Source: Cellulomonas sp. RIT-PI-Y (lineage in GTDB: Bacteria; Actinomycetota; Actinomycetes; Actinomycetales; Cellulomonadaceae). From it: a stretch of 52,180 nt of DNA. Location: assembly GCF_025642745.1 (NCBI RefSeq), contig NZ_JANZKP010000023.1, forward strand, positions 1-52,180. Direction: 5' to 3'. Position numbers and translations under genes: made by a program. The notes beneath the pieces are model-generated. The model was not told where the DNA came from and made no database searches. It worked only from the letters and a program-made list of their open reading frames with translations. Position 1 is the first letter of the stretch, and every line of letters starts with the position of its first letter. This document shows positions 1 to 7,679 of this stretch, one piece after another.

Positions 1-1890
1 TCAGTCGACCGGGAAGAGCGACACCGTCAGGTGGCCGGCGTACTCGCCGGCGCGGGTGTCGACCGGGACCTCCAGGGAGAGGTCGGCGGTCAGGTCGGTG
101 GTGCCGAGGCGACCGTCGGAGGTCGCGGTCGCCAGGGTGGCGGGGGAGCCGAGGCCCTCGCCGCCACCGAGCGCGGCCTGCACCGCGGAGCCCGGGGTGA
201 CACCCGGCTTGGTGGTGAGCAGGCCCGGGGTCCAGCCCAGGTGACGGGCGCGCAGGATCTGCGACCCGGTCGACAGGTCCGCGGCCTGACCGGAGACGGT
301 CCAGCCGCCCGTACCGGCCTGGGCGTTGGACCGGGAGTCGGTGACCGAGACGGTCGGCAGGGTGCCGGTGAACCGCAGCCGGTCGCCCAGGTTCGCGCCA
401 CCGCCCAGGGCCACGCCCTCGCCGAAGTCCGCGACCGACAGGGTGAGCGAGCCCTCGACCTCGCCGGCCTGCGGGACGGTGGCGGTCAGCGGGATCTCAC
501 CGGCCTCCGGGGCGTCCTCGCGACCCCAGGCGTCGAACAGCACGTTGGCGATGTCGGTGTTGTCCAGGTAGGACCCGCGCACCGGGTCGGTGCCGGTGGC
601 CGCGGCGGTGTAGGCCTCGGCGCCGGCGCCCTTCGCGAACAGCGGGACCAGCTGGTTGGTGTGGTTGCCGGAGAACCAGCCTTCGGTGGGCAGCTGGCCC
701 TGGGCGCCGGTGATCGGGGTCCAGGTCGGGTCGGACTCGGACCCGTCCAGGTAGCCGGTCTCGTGGTCGGCGGTGACGATCACGAGCGTCTCGTCCCAGG
801 AGGACTCGGTCTCGACCCAGTCGACGACGGACTCGACCGCCCGGTTGAAGTCGACGGTCTCCTCGACGTTCCGGGTGGTCTGGTTGGCGTGACCGGTCCA
901 GTCGATCGCGCCGCCCTCGACCATGAGGAACAGGCCCTCGTCGTTCTGCTCCAGCACGTTCAGCGCGCCCTGGGTCAGGGTGGTGAGGTCCGGCACGTCG
1001 TTCGGAGCGACCTCGAACGGCAGCGCGCCCTCGACGTCGCCGGAGCGGGCCTGCTGCAGGGTGGAGCCGACCTGGACCAGGCCGAAGACCTGCTCCGGGA
1101 CGTCCTCGCCGGCGGCCAGCGCCTGGAAGTCGGCGGTGTCCTCGACCAGGGCGAACGGGGTCTGCCCGTCCTGCAGCTTCTGGAACGACCCCTCCGACAG
1201 GTAGTCGTAGCGCGGGGTGGCCAGCGGCTGGTGGTCGTCGTCGTACAGCGGGTGACCGGCGCCGATGATGACGTCCAGCGGGCCGGAGATCATCTCGTCC
1301 GAGATCCCGTGCAGGTCGTTGCGGCTGGCGTTGTGCGCGCCGAAGCCGGCCGGGGTGGCGTGCGAGAACTGTACCGAGGTGACCACGCCGGTGGACTTGC
1401 CGAGCTCGGCGGCGCGCTCGGCGACGTTCTTCACGCTGGTGCCCGCGGGGTCGATCCCCAGCACACCGTTGTCGGTCTTCACGCCGGTGGCCATCGCCGT
1501 GGAGGCGGCGGCGGAGTCGGTGGCGCCGGTGGCGATCCACTCGAAGTCGCCCCAGGCGGCCTGGGGGTCGTAGCCCGCGCGGCCGGAGGCGGAGTAGGTC
1601 GACATGCCGACCTGCACCGGGAAGTCCTGGAACACCTGCGAGGCGGTGCTCGGCAGGTGGCGGATCGTGCCGGACGCCGGATCGACCGCGACCTGGGCGT
1701 AGGTGCTGCCGTACTGGTAGAGGCTGGCGGCGTCCATGTGGTTGTAGCCCATGCCGTCGCCGATCAGGACGATGACGTTCTTCGGGCCGTCGGCGGGGGT
1801 CTCGTCCGCGAAGGACGGGGCGGCGGAGGTCATGGCGATGGCGAGCGTGCTGATCCCGGTCGTGACGAACCAGGGCGTACGTCGAGTCAT
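1..1890 (-). CDS. phoA: Secreted alkaline phosphatase (PhoA family) with an extra C-terminal beta domain
   Basis: This 629-residue protein would hydrolyse phosphomonoesters outside the cell. Residues 1-28 form a signal peptide ending near SFADE. The metal and catalytic motifs of the PhoA family are visible: DGMG at 45-48, the nucleophile Ser126 within TDSAA, EGGAIDWTGHAN at 325-336, TADHETG at 373-379 and a late metal-ligand His410. The catalytic domain ends near residue 465. The remaining ~160 residues are Gly/Thr/Ser-rich and end in an alternating hydrophobic stretch (AGEYAGHLTVSLF), resembling WxL-like beta domains of actinobacterial surface proteins. That domain call is an inference. A GGAAGAA ribosome site lies just before the ATG. 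The stop is at the very start of the window, so downstream context is unknown. Confidence 0.93.
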   Translation of the reverse strand: MTRRTPWFVTTGISTLAIAMTSAAPSFADETPADGPKNVIVLIGDGMGYNHMDAASLYQYGSTYAQVAVDPASGTIRHLPSTASQVFQDFPVQVGMSTYSASGRAGYDPQAAWGDFEWIATGATDSAAASTAMATGVKTDNGVLGIDPAGTSVKNVAERAAELGKSTGVVTSVQFSHATPAGFGAHNASRNDLHGISDEMISGPLDVIIGAGHPLYDDDHQPLATPRYDYLSEGSFQKLQDGQTPFALVEDTADFQALAAGEDVPEQVFGLVQVGSTLQQARSGDVEGALPFEVAPNDVPDLTTLTQGALNVLEQNDEGLFLMVEGGAIDWTGHANQTTRNVEETVDFNRAVESVVDWVETESSWDETLVIVTADHETGYLDGSESDPTWTPITGAQGQLPTEGWFSGNHTNQLVPLFAKGAGAEAYTAAATGTDPVRGSYLDNTDIANVLFDAWGREDAPEAGEIPLTATVPQAGEVEGSLTLSVADFGEGVALGGGANLGDRLRFTGTLPTVSVTDSRSNAQAGTGGWTVSGQAADLSTGSQILRARHLGWTPGLLTTKPGVTPGSAVQAALGGGEGLGSPATLATATSDGRLGTTDLTADLSLEVPVDTRAGEYAGHLTVSLFPVD

Positions 1891-2037
1891 GGCTTCTTCC
1901 CGGTCGAAGGGGGCGGGCGGTTCACCCGCTCGCGCTCACCCCATCGGGTTGCTGTGACCGGGCAGTGAACTGCCCAGGAAATCGGATCAAACGTTCAATT
2001 CGGGCAGGTCCCGGATCGGGTCCGCCATCATGGTGCG

Positions 2038-3306
2038 GTGCCGACCCAGCCCACCGATGACGAGTTCGAGCTGATCCGTCAGTCCGGCGTCGCCCTGCGC
2101 GTCGGACGACTCAGCCTGTCCGCCGGGACCGGGTCCTACCGGGTGAAGTCGTCGATGGCCCGGGTGGCGCGTGCGCTCGGCATCGACCGGCACCACGCGC
2201 ACGTCACCCTGACCGAGATCACCACCACCTCGCACCGGGGCCACTCGTTCCGGACCGAGGTCACCGAGGTGCGCAGCGTCGGCATCAACGCGGACCGGCT
2301 GTCCGAGCTGGAGCGACTGGCCGGATCGCTGGCGCAGTCCGGCCGCCGGGTCACCGTGGACGAGGTCTCCGCCGAGCTGGACCGGATCGAGGGCAAGCCG
2401 CTGCTCTACCGCCCGGCGGTCAACGCGCTGTGGGCCGCGATCGCCTGCGCCGCGTTCGCCTTCCTGAACAACGGCGGGCCGGTGGAGATGGGGGCGGTGT
2501 TCGTCGGCGCCTGGCTGGGACAGCTGACCCGGCGCCTGCTGCTGCACCGCGGGCTGAACCAGTTCGGCATCACGATGGTCGCCGCGGCCCTCGCCTGCCT
2601 GGCCTACCTCGGGGTGGTCTCCGTGGTGCACGAGCTCGGCGCGACCGAGGCCCGGCACGCGACCGGGTACATCTCCGCGGTGCTGTTCCTGATCCCCGGC
2701 TTCCCCCTGGTCACCGGCGGACTGGACCTGGCCAAGCTCGACTTCTCCGCCGGGGTGGCCCGCCTGTCCTACGCCCTGGTGGTGCTGACCTCGGCGGCGC
2801 TCGCGGTGTGGGGCGTGTCCATGGTGGCCGGGCTGTCGCCGGACCCCGCCGTGCCGCCCGCCTTCGACCCGGTGCTGCTGACCGTGCTCCGGCTGGCGGC
2901 GAGCTTCCTCGGCGTGCTCGGCTTCGCGCTGATGTTCAACAGCCCCGGGCGGATGGCGGTGGCCGCCGCCGGGGTCGGGATGATCGCCAACACGGTGCGC
3001 CTGCTGCTGGTCGACGCGGACATGCCGGCCCAGGCGGCGGCCGCCGTCGCCGCCCTGCTGGTCGGTGTGCTGGCCGCGATCGTGGCGCCCCGGATGGGCA
3101 TCCCCCGGATCACGGTGTCGGTGCCCGCCGTGGTGATCATGGTCCCCGGCGCCGCGGCCTACCGGGCGATCTTCCAGCTGTCGAACGGCGACACCACTCA
3201 GGCGCTGGCCTACGGCGTGCAGGCCGGGCTGGTGGTGATCTCGCTGTGCATCGGGCTCGCGGTGGCCCGGATGATCAGCGACCGGGAGTGGGCGTTCGAG
3301 CGCTGA
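2038..3306 (+). CDS. thrE: Threonine/serine exporter family protein (ThrE type)
   Basis: This 422-residue membrane protein belongs to the ThrE family, which exports threonine and serine by proton antiport. The N-terminal ~125 residues are soluble and carry the conserved GVALRVGRLSLSAGTGS block followed by RVARALGI, the signature of the amino-terminal ThrE domain. From about residue 130 the chain is a series of roughly ten hydrophobic segments, including the duplicated membrane region with GFPLVTGGLDLAK and VIMVPGAAAYRAI. The start is a GTG at 2038; the ATG eight bases upstream is out of frame. The gene is divergent from the alkaline phosphatase and followed by a tRNA gene. Exported substrate is inferred from the family only. 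Confidence 0.88.
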   Translation: MPTQPTDDEFELIRQSGVALRVGRLSLSAGTGSYRVKSSMARVARALGIDRHHAHVTLTEITTTSHRGHSFRTEVTEVRSVGINADRLSELERLAGSLAQSGRRVTVDEVSAELDRIEGKPLLYRPAVNALWAAIACAAFAFLNNGGPVEMGAVFVGAWLGQLTRRLLLHRGLNQFGITMVAAALACLAYLGVVSVVHELGATEARHATGYISAVLFLIPGFPLVTGGLDLAKLDFSAGVARLSYALVVLTSAALAVWGVSMVAGLSPDPAVPPAFDPVLLTVLRLAASFLGVLGFALMFNSPGRMAVAAAGVGMIANTVRLLLVDADMPAQAAAAVAALLVGVLAAIVAPRMGIPRITVSVPAVVIMVPGAAAYRAIFQLSNGDTTQALAYGVQAGLVVISLCIGLAVARMISDREWAFER

Positions 3307-3357
3307 TCGGCAGCACTTTGCCGGTGGGCGGGGGTGCCAGGTACGCTGGGCCGTCTT

Positions 3358-3446
3358 GGAGACGTCGCATAGCCAGGTCTAGTGCGCGACCCTGCTAAGG
3401 TCGTGAAGGGGCAACCCTTCCGTGGGTTCAAATCCCACCGTCTCCG
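3358..3446 (+). tRNA. tRNA-Ser (anticodon GCT)
   Basis: The 89-nt sequence folds as a class II tRNA. The acceptor stem is GGAGACG/CGTCTCC with discriminator G, and the anticodon stem CGACC/GGTCG encloses loop CTGCTAA with anticodon GCT at 3394-3396. A long variable arm (AAGGGG/CCCTT) and a TTCAAAT T-loop are present. The CCA end is not encoded. It reads AGC and AGT serine codons. Confidence 0.97.
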
Positions 3447-3453
3447 CTCTGAA

Positions 3454-3483
3454 CACCCCGTCCCGGGATCCTGGGGCGGGGTG
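3454..3483 (+). terminator. Hairpin terminator after tRNA-Ser
   Basis: Arms CACCCCG-t-CCC and GGG-CGGGGTG pair with a one-base bulge, eight bases after the tRNA. It also lies downstream of the convergent XRE gene end and may serve both. Confidence 0.7.
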
Positions 3484-3502
3484 ATTCCGTGTCAGGGCAT
3501 GG

Positions 3503-4348
3503 TCAGCGGTCCGCCAGCTCCTGCGTGCCCAGCACCGCGAGCAGCTGCAGCTTCCCCTCCGCCGCACTGCGCGGCGGCGCGGTCAGCACCACCAGGGCCT
3601 GCGACCCGTCCTCGGTGAACAACGCCTGGCAGTCGACCTCGATCGCCCCGAGCTCGGCGTGGTTCAGCACCTTGTGGTCCTCGAACCGGCGACCCACCTC
3701 GTGCTCCGCCCACAGTCCGGCGAACTCCTCGCTGCGGATCGACAGCTCGCGGACCAGCTCACCGGCGGGGGAGTGCGCGCCGTCGGCACCGTGCGCGGCC
3801 CGCAGCGAGGCGACCAGCGCACGGCCCTGCCGGTCCTGGTCGTCGGCCGGGTAGCGCCAGCGCTCCTGTTCCGGATGCACGAACCAGCGATAGGTGGCGC
3901 TCTGCTCCCATCCGGTCAGGTGGTCCACGTCGCCGAACAGCGCCCGGGCCGGGCCGTTCTGCACCAGGTGCCGCCCCAGCCCGTCGACGATGAACGCCGG
4001 GGTGTCCGCCAGCCGGTCCAACACTCGCAGCAGCGCCGGGGCCACGTAATCGGTGCTGATCGCCCGGTCCGGGGCGCTGTGCCCGGCGACCCGGAACAGG
4101 TAGTCGCGCTCCTCCGCGGTCAGCCGCAGCGCGCGAGCGATCGAGGCCAGCATGACCGTGCTCGGCTGTGGGCCGCGGCGTTGCTCCAGCCGGGTGTAGT
4201 AGTCGGTGGACATCACCGCGAGCTGGGCGACCTCCTCGCGGCGCAGCCCGGGCGTGCGGCGGCGGGCACCCGGGCTCAGCCCCACGTCGCCGGGGCGGAG
4301 CGTCTCCCGGTGCCGGAGCAGGAAATCGGCCAGTGCGTCGCGGTCCAC
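3503..4348 (-). CDS. XRE-family helix-turn-helix transcriptional regulator (MmyB-like)
   Basis: The 281-residue protein has an N-terminal XRE-type HTH at about residues 10-75 (RRTPGLRREEVAQLAVMSTD followed by YYTRLEQRRGPQPS) and a C-terminal MmyB-like ligand-binding domain from about 105 to 275 (motifs WRYPADDQDRQGR and VLNHAELGAIEVDCQAL). This architecture is typical of actinobacterial MmyB regulators, which are about 270-290 residues long. The start chosen is the GTG at 4348 (VDRDALADFL), because the frame further upstream runs into the promoter of the divergent dehydrogenase. The regulator is divergent from the adjacent SDR gene with a 102-bp gap, so control of that gene is a reasonable inference. 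Effector unknown. Confidence 0.9.
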   Translation of the reverse strand: MDRDALADFLLRHRETLRPGDVGLSPGARRRTPGLRREEVAQLAVMSTDYYTRLEQRRGPQPSTVMLASIARALRLTAEERDYLFRVAGHSAPDRAISTDYVAPALLRVLDRLADTPAFIVDGLGRHLVQNGPARALFGDVDHLTGWEQSATYRWFVHPEQERWRYPADDQDRQGRALVASLRAAHGADGAHSPAGELVRELSIRSEEFAGLWAEHEVGRRFEDHKVLNHAELGAIEVDCQALFTEDGSQALVVLTAPPRSAAEGKLQLLAVLGTQELADR

Positions 4349-4450
4349 CCCCGCAGTATCGGCAGTCGACCGCGCGCTCAGCCAGGGATCGCCGATCCCC
4401 CGACAACCGCTCTCTGGTGGGCCCCGCGATCGAGGCGCAGGGTGGTGGGC

Positions 4451-5209
4451 ATGCAGATCACCGGAAACACCATCTTCATCCCCGGCGCGACCAGCGGCAT
4501 CGGCCTCGCGTTCGCCGTCGCCCTGCACGAACGGGGCAACACCGTCATCGTCGGCGGTCGCCGCACCGAGCTGCTGGACCGGATCGTGGCCGAGCACCCC
4601 GGTGTGCACGCGGTCGCGGTCGACACCGCCGACCCGGCGTCCATCGAGCAGGCCGCTGCCCGGGTGATCGCCGAGCACCCCGACCTCAACGTGCTGATCC
4701 CGATGGCCGGGATCATGCGGGCCGAGGACTGGACCCGTCCGTCCGGCTTCCTCGACACCGCCGAGCAGACCGTCACCACCAACGTGCTCGGCCCGATCCG
4801 GCTGATCGGGGCGTTCATCGAGCACCTGCTGACCCGCCCGGACGCCACCATCGTCACGGTGTCCTCCGGTCTGGCGTTCACCCCGCTGCGCGTCACGCCG
4901 ACCTACAACGCCACCAAGGCCGCGATCCACATGCTCAGCGAGTCGATCCGGCTGCAGCTGGCCGACACCTCGGTGCGGGTGCTGGAGCTGGAGCCGCCGT
5001 CGGTCGCGACCGACCTGATGCCCGGTCACCAGGACGACCCGAACGCCCAGCCGCTGGACGAGTTCATCGCCGAGGTGATGGCCCTGATCGAGGCGGACCC
5101 GGACGCGCGGGAGATCCAGGTCGAGCGGGTCAAGTTCCTGCGGTACGCCGAGGTGCGGGGCGAGTACGACCAGGTGGTGGCGACGCTGAACGCCCGCGAC
5201 CCGCACTGA
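4451..5209 (+). CDS. Short-chain dehydrogenase/reductase, DltE-like
   Basis: The 252-residue protein is a classical SDR. The nucleotide-binding motif GATSGIG is at residues 12-18 and the NNAG-equivalent region reads PMAGIM. The catalytic serine lies in VSSGLAF and the catalytic Tyr/Lys pair in YNATK. The ATG at 4451 matches the family start. The C-terminal ~50 residues (EFIAEVMALIEADPDAREIQVERVK region) resemble DltE-like SDRs that often sit beside XRE or TetR regulators. It is divergent from the MmyB-like regulator, which probably controls it. The substrate cannot be deduced. Confidence 0.9.
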   Translation: MQITGNTIFIPGATSGIGLAFAVALHERGNTVIVGGRRTELLDRIVAEHPGVHAVAVDTADPASIEQAAARVIAEHPDLNVLIPMAGIMRAEDWTRPSGFLDTAEQTVTTNVLGPIRLIGAFIEHLLTRPDATIVTVSSGLAFTPLRVTPTYNATKAAIHMLSESIRLQLADTSVRVLELEPPSVATDLMPGHQDDPNAQPLDEFIAEVMALIEADPDAREIQVERVKFLRYAEVRGEYDQVVATLNARDPH

Positions 5210-5229
5210 CCGGGCCGTACCCTGGCGCC

Positions 5230-6135
5230 GTGACGACGACGTCCGAGTTCGACCGCTTCGGTCCCTGGATCGACCGGGTCACGTCCGCCGAGGACGTGCC
5301 CCGGTTGTTCCGCGCCTATCCGCTCGACCCGGGTGCCGCCCGCCTGGTGCTCAAGGTCCCGCGGGACATCCCGCGCCGGGACGCCACCCCCGACATGGAT
5401 CTCTACGACCACCTGCTGGTGCTGGACGACCGCCGGCTCCTGGTGCTGTCCCGTGAGGAGCCGGCGGGATTCACCGCCCGGGAGCTGCCGCTGGACCGGA
5501 TCGCGTCGGTCCGGGACGCCGTGAACCTGCTGGACGGCAGCCTGACCGTCACCACCCGGGACGCCGTCGCCGTGACCCTCCGGTACAACGGCTCCGGCCG
5601 GGAGCGGGTGGAGCGCCTGATCGACGCCCTGCCGGCCGGGGTGGCCGGTGCGGGACCCAGCAGAGCGGGTGCGGCACTCGTCGCCGCCGGACGGGCAGGG
5701 GCGGACCCGCGGAGCCTCGACCTCGGGCGGGAGGACCAGGGGCTGCTCGGCGACGTCCGGGACCTGGCCCGGCACCGCACCGCGTTCCGGCCCTGGGTCG
5801 GACACTCCCGTCGCCGGGTCCGCGGCGGTCTGTCGCCCCTCACCCTGCATGCCGCCGTGCTGGCCGAGGACGAGGGCGTGCTGGAGGTGATCGGCCGGCA
5901 CACCTGGCTGATCGGCGGGCGGCAGCCGGTGCACTCCTCGGGGCGGCTGATCGTGCCCTTCGAGGCGATCGACGCGATCCGGGTGGACGCGCACCCGCGG
6001 TTCGCCGGGGTGGTGGTCGCGGGCCTGCGGGCTGGGGCGGCGGAGGTCGAGCTGGTGGTGCCGGAAGGCTCCGGCGCGCACCGGGTGCTGGACACCGCGG
6101 CACGGGCGGGGGCGGTCAGCCCGTACGGTCGTTGA
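5230..6135 (+). CDS. Conserved hypothetical protein, two-part soluble protein
   Basis: I do not recognise this 301-residue protein. It starts with GTG at 5230, 20 bases after the SDR stop, so co-transcription is likely. There is no signal peptide or membrane segment. Residues ~1-150 contain LYDHLLVLDDRRLLVL and beta-rich segments; after an Ala/Gly-rich linker (~140-165), residues ~170-300 contain another beta-rich part (HAAVLAEDEGVLEVIGRHTWLI, then RLIVPFEAIDAIRVDAH). Both halves look like PH-like or small beta folds, possibly a membrane-lipid or regulatory domain, but this is only an impression of strand periodicity. Confidence 0.75.
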   Translation: MTTTSEFDRFGPWIDRVTSAEDVPRLFRAYPLDPGAARLVLKVPRDIPRRDATPDMDLYDHLLVLDDRRLLVLSREEPAGFTARELPLDRIASVRDAVNLLDGSLTVTTRDAVAVTLRYNGSGRERVERLIDALPAGVAGAGPSRAGAALVAAGRAGADPRSLDLGREDQGLLGDVRDLARHRTAFRPWVGHSRRRVRGGLSPLTLHAAVLAEDEGVLEVIGRHTWLIGGRQPVHSSGRLIVPFEAIDAIRVDAHPRFAGVVVAGLRAGAAEVELVVPEGSGAHRVLDTAARAGAVSPYGR

Positions 6136-6157
6136 CTGCCGCACGGGCGGCTGGCAG

Positions 6158-6619
6158 GTGGGGTGGACGACCGATTCAGGGGGAATCATCCACACGATCC
6201 TGCGCACCGTGCTGTCCGTCGTCGTCGCCGCGCTGTTCCTGGTGCTGATCGGCTACCTCACCATCCGCGCCTCGATGAGCCGGGGCGGCCTGGCCCTCGA
6301 CCTGGGCAACGCGCCCTCCCACGTCCAGGACCCGGCGGTCCCGTGGCTGGCCTACCTGCTGATCGCGCTGGTGGCCGGCGCCGTGGTGGCGCTCGCCGAT
6401 CGCCGGGTGCTGCAGCCCGCCGTCGTCGCGGGCACGGTCCTGGTCGTGGTGCTGCTGGCCACCGGCCCGTCCGGGCAGCTCGATCCCTTCGCCGACGACC
6501 AGAGCTCCCCGGTGCGCTGGGCCGTCCGCGGGGCCGACTCACCCGCCGTGCACGTCACGGCCGTCGTCCTGGCCTGGTGGGCGTTCGCCCGCCGTGGACG
6601 GCCGGTGGAGGCCGCTTGA
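6158..6619 (+). CDS. Small integral membrane protein of unknown function
   Basis: The 153-residue protein has four probable membrane segments: about 12-36 (TVLSVVVAALFLVLIGYL), 62-80 (WLAYLLIALVAGAVVAL), 86-102 (AVVAGTVLVVVLLATG) and 130-145 (VTAVVLAWWAFAR). The start is a GTG at 6158, 22 bases after the previous stop. An Asp/Ser-rich loop (DPFADDQSSP) lies between the last two segments. No family is recognised. Position suggests it is the last gene of the SDR transcript. Confidence 0.65.
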   Translation: MGWTTDSGGIIHTILRTVLSVVVAALFLVLIGYLTIRASMSRGGLALDLGNAPSHVQDPAVPWLAYLLIALVAGAVVALADRRVLQPAVVAGTVLVVVLLATGPSGQLDPFADDQSSPVRWAVRGADSPAVHVTAVVLAWWAFARRGRPVEAA

Positions 6620-6815
6620 CCTCGGCGCTTCCCGGGACCGCTCTGGTGCGGCGGGGTGAGGCGTATCCGCCGTCCGGTGCAGCCGGTCGCCCGTCACGTA
6701 CTCCTGAAGGACGACCCCAGAACGATCCTCCAGGCTGATCCGTCCGCTCCCCGATCCCGGAAGACTCGATCCCGTCGACGCCACCCGGGCGTCACCGGAG
6801 GAATCGGAGCGCAAC

Positions 6816-6905
6816 ATGGTGAAGCTCGTGACCGCCGTCGCGGTGACCGGACTGGTCGTCGTCGTGGCCCGCACGCTCTGGCGTGACCGCCAGGCTGCCG
6901 CCTGA
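6816..6905 (+). CDS. 29-residue single-span membrane peptide
   Basis: A short frame encodes MVKLVTAVAVTGLVVVVARTL followed by WRDRQAAA. It has a Lys near the start, a single hydrophobic span (residues ~4-18) and a positively charged tail. A ribosome-site-like GGAGGAATCGGA lies 8-19 bases upstream of the ATG. It ends 13 bases before the ATG of the GHKL protein. The composition is that of a real small membrane protein, but no family is known to me and the frame could be fortuitous. Confidence 0.45.
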   Translation: MVKLVTAVAVTGLVVVVARTLWRDRQAAA

Positions 6906-6918
6906 TCGGACCGATCTG

Positions 6919-7329
6919 ATGTCCGCTGCTGCCGTCGTCGTCCCGCTGCTGCCCGCCACCGAGCGGGCCACCGTCCGCCACCCGCGCCGTGCGATCGAGA
7001 TCGCCGCCGGCCCTCGTGCCGCCGCGTCCGGACGCCAGTGGGTCGACCGTTGTCTGGCGTTGGAGGGCGTCCCGGCACAGCAGCGACCCCGGATCCGACT
7101 GGTGGCGACCGAGCTGATCCGCGAGGCCGTCACCTGTACCCACACCGACGAGCGTCTGCTGCTGGAGCTCGACCTGCGCGCGGAGGGCGCGCTGGTCGGG
7201 GTCCGTGATCCGAGTCGGATGCGGCAGGTCAGCCACCGCACCGAGCTCGCCGCACGACTGGGCGGCGAGTGGGGCATCGAGTGGCCGCCGACCGGCGGTC
7301 GGCGGGTCTGGTGCCGGGTGGGCAGGTAG
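6919..7329 (+). CDS. ATP-binding anti-sigma-factor-like protein (degenerate GHKL/HATPase_c_2)
   Basis: The 136-residue protein has the outline of SpoIIAB/RsbW-type ATPases, which are serine kinases or anti-sigma regulators: helix RPRIRLVATELIREAV (N-box position), the VGVRDPSR segment in place of the G1 box, and C-terminal GGEWGIEWPPTGGRRVWCRV, matching the WG...G(K/R)xVW end of actinobacterial members. The usual N-box asparagine (ELVTNA) is replaced by Glu69 (ELIREA) and the G1 glycines are missing, so ATP binding may be weak or altered. I chose the ATG at 6919; a GTG at 6883 in the same frame would overlap the upstream peptide. No sigma factor gene is adjacent. Confidence 0.72.
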   Translation: MSAAAVVVPLLPATERATVRHPRRAIEIAAGPRAAASGRQWVDRCLALEGVPAQQRPRIRLVATELIREAVTCTHTDERLLLELDLRAEGALVGVRDPSRMRQVSHRTELAARLGGEWGIEWPPTGGRRVWCRVGR

Positions 7330-7412
7330 TCGTTGTGACCCGCGCGACGTGACATCGAGTTTGGGTTGGAGGGCCTGAACCTGTAGTCTCATCCGCGGCC
7401 CTCCGGGGTGGC

Positions 7413-7485
7413 GCGCCTGTAGCTCAATGGATAGAGCATCTGACTACGGATCAGAAGGTTGGGGGTTCGAGTCCCTCCAGGCGCA
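7413..7485 (+). tRNA. tRNA-Arg (anticodon ACG)
   Basis: The 73-nt cloverleaf has acceptor stem GCGCCTG/CAGGCGC with discriminator A, anticodon stem TCTGA/TCAGA and loop CTACGGA with anticodon ACG at 7446-7448. The T-loop is TTCGAGT. A34 is expected to be edited to inosine so that it reads CGN codons. No CCA is encoded. Confidence 0.97.
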
Positions 7486-7504
7486 CAGAGCAGGACCAGT
7501 ACAG

Positions 7505-7536
7505 CAACCCCCGTCCGGGCCTCCGGGCGGGGGTTG
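7505..7536 (+). terminator. Hairpin terminator after tRNA-Arg
   Basis: Arms CAACCCCCG and CGGGGGTTG form a perfect outer stem, with an inner CCGG/CCGG pairing. It starts 20 bases after the tRNA. Confidence 0.75.
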
Positions 7537-7679
7537 TCTGCGTTCGTGGCGCCGGGTGATCGGCCCGTGTCGCCCCCGCCGGGGACCGCCGCCGTGATGG
7601 CATGATGCGCATCAGTTCGCGTCATAGCCGCTGCCGCAACCTCGACCTGTCGGCTCCCGATCCCGGGTGGTGCCCTGAA

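Noticed and set aside
31..1968. 645-residue frame opposite the phosphatase gene
   Set aside because: Composition (Gly/Arg/Ala/Val-rich, no domain) is that of an antisense frame of GC-rich DNA; the phosphatase on the other strand has all catalytic motifs.
7602..7679. ATG at 7602 as protease start
   Set aside because: Would give a 69-residue signal region with non-coding-like residues; GTG 7680 has a weak GGGTGG site at proper distance and gives a normal signal peptide.
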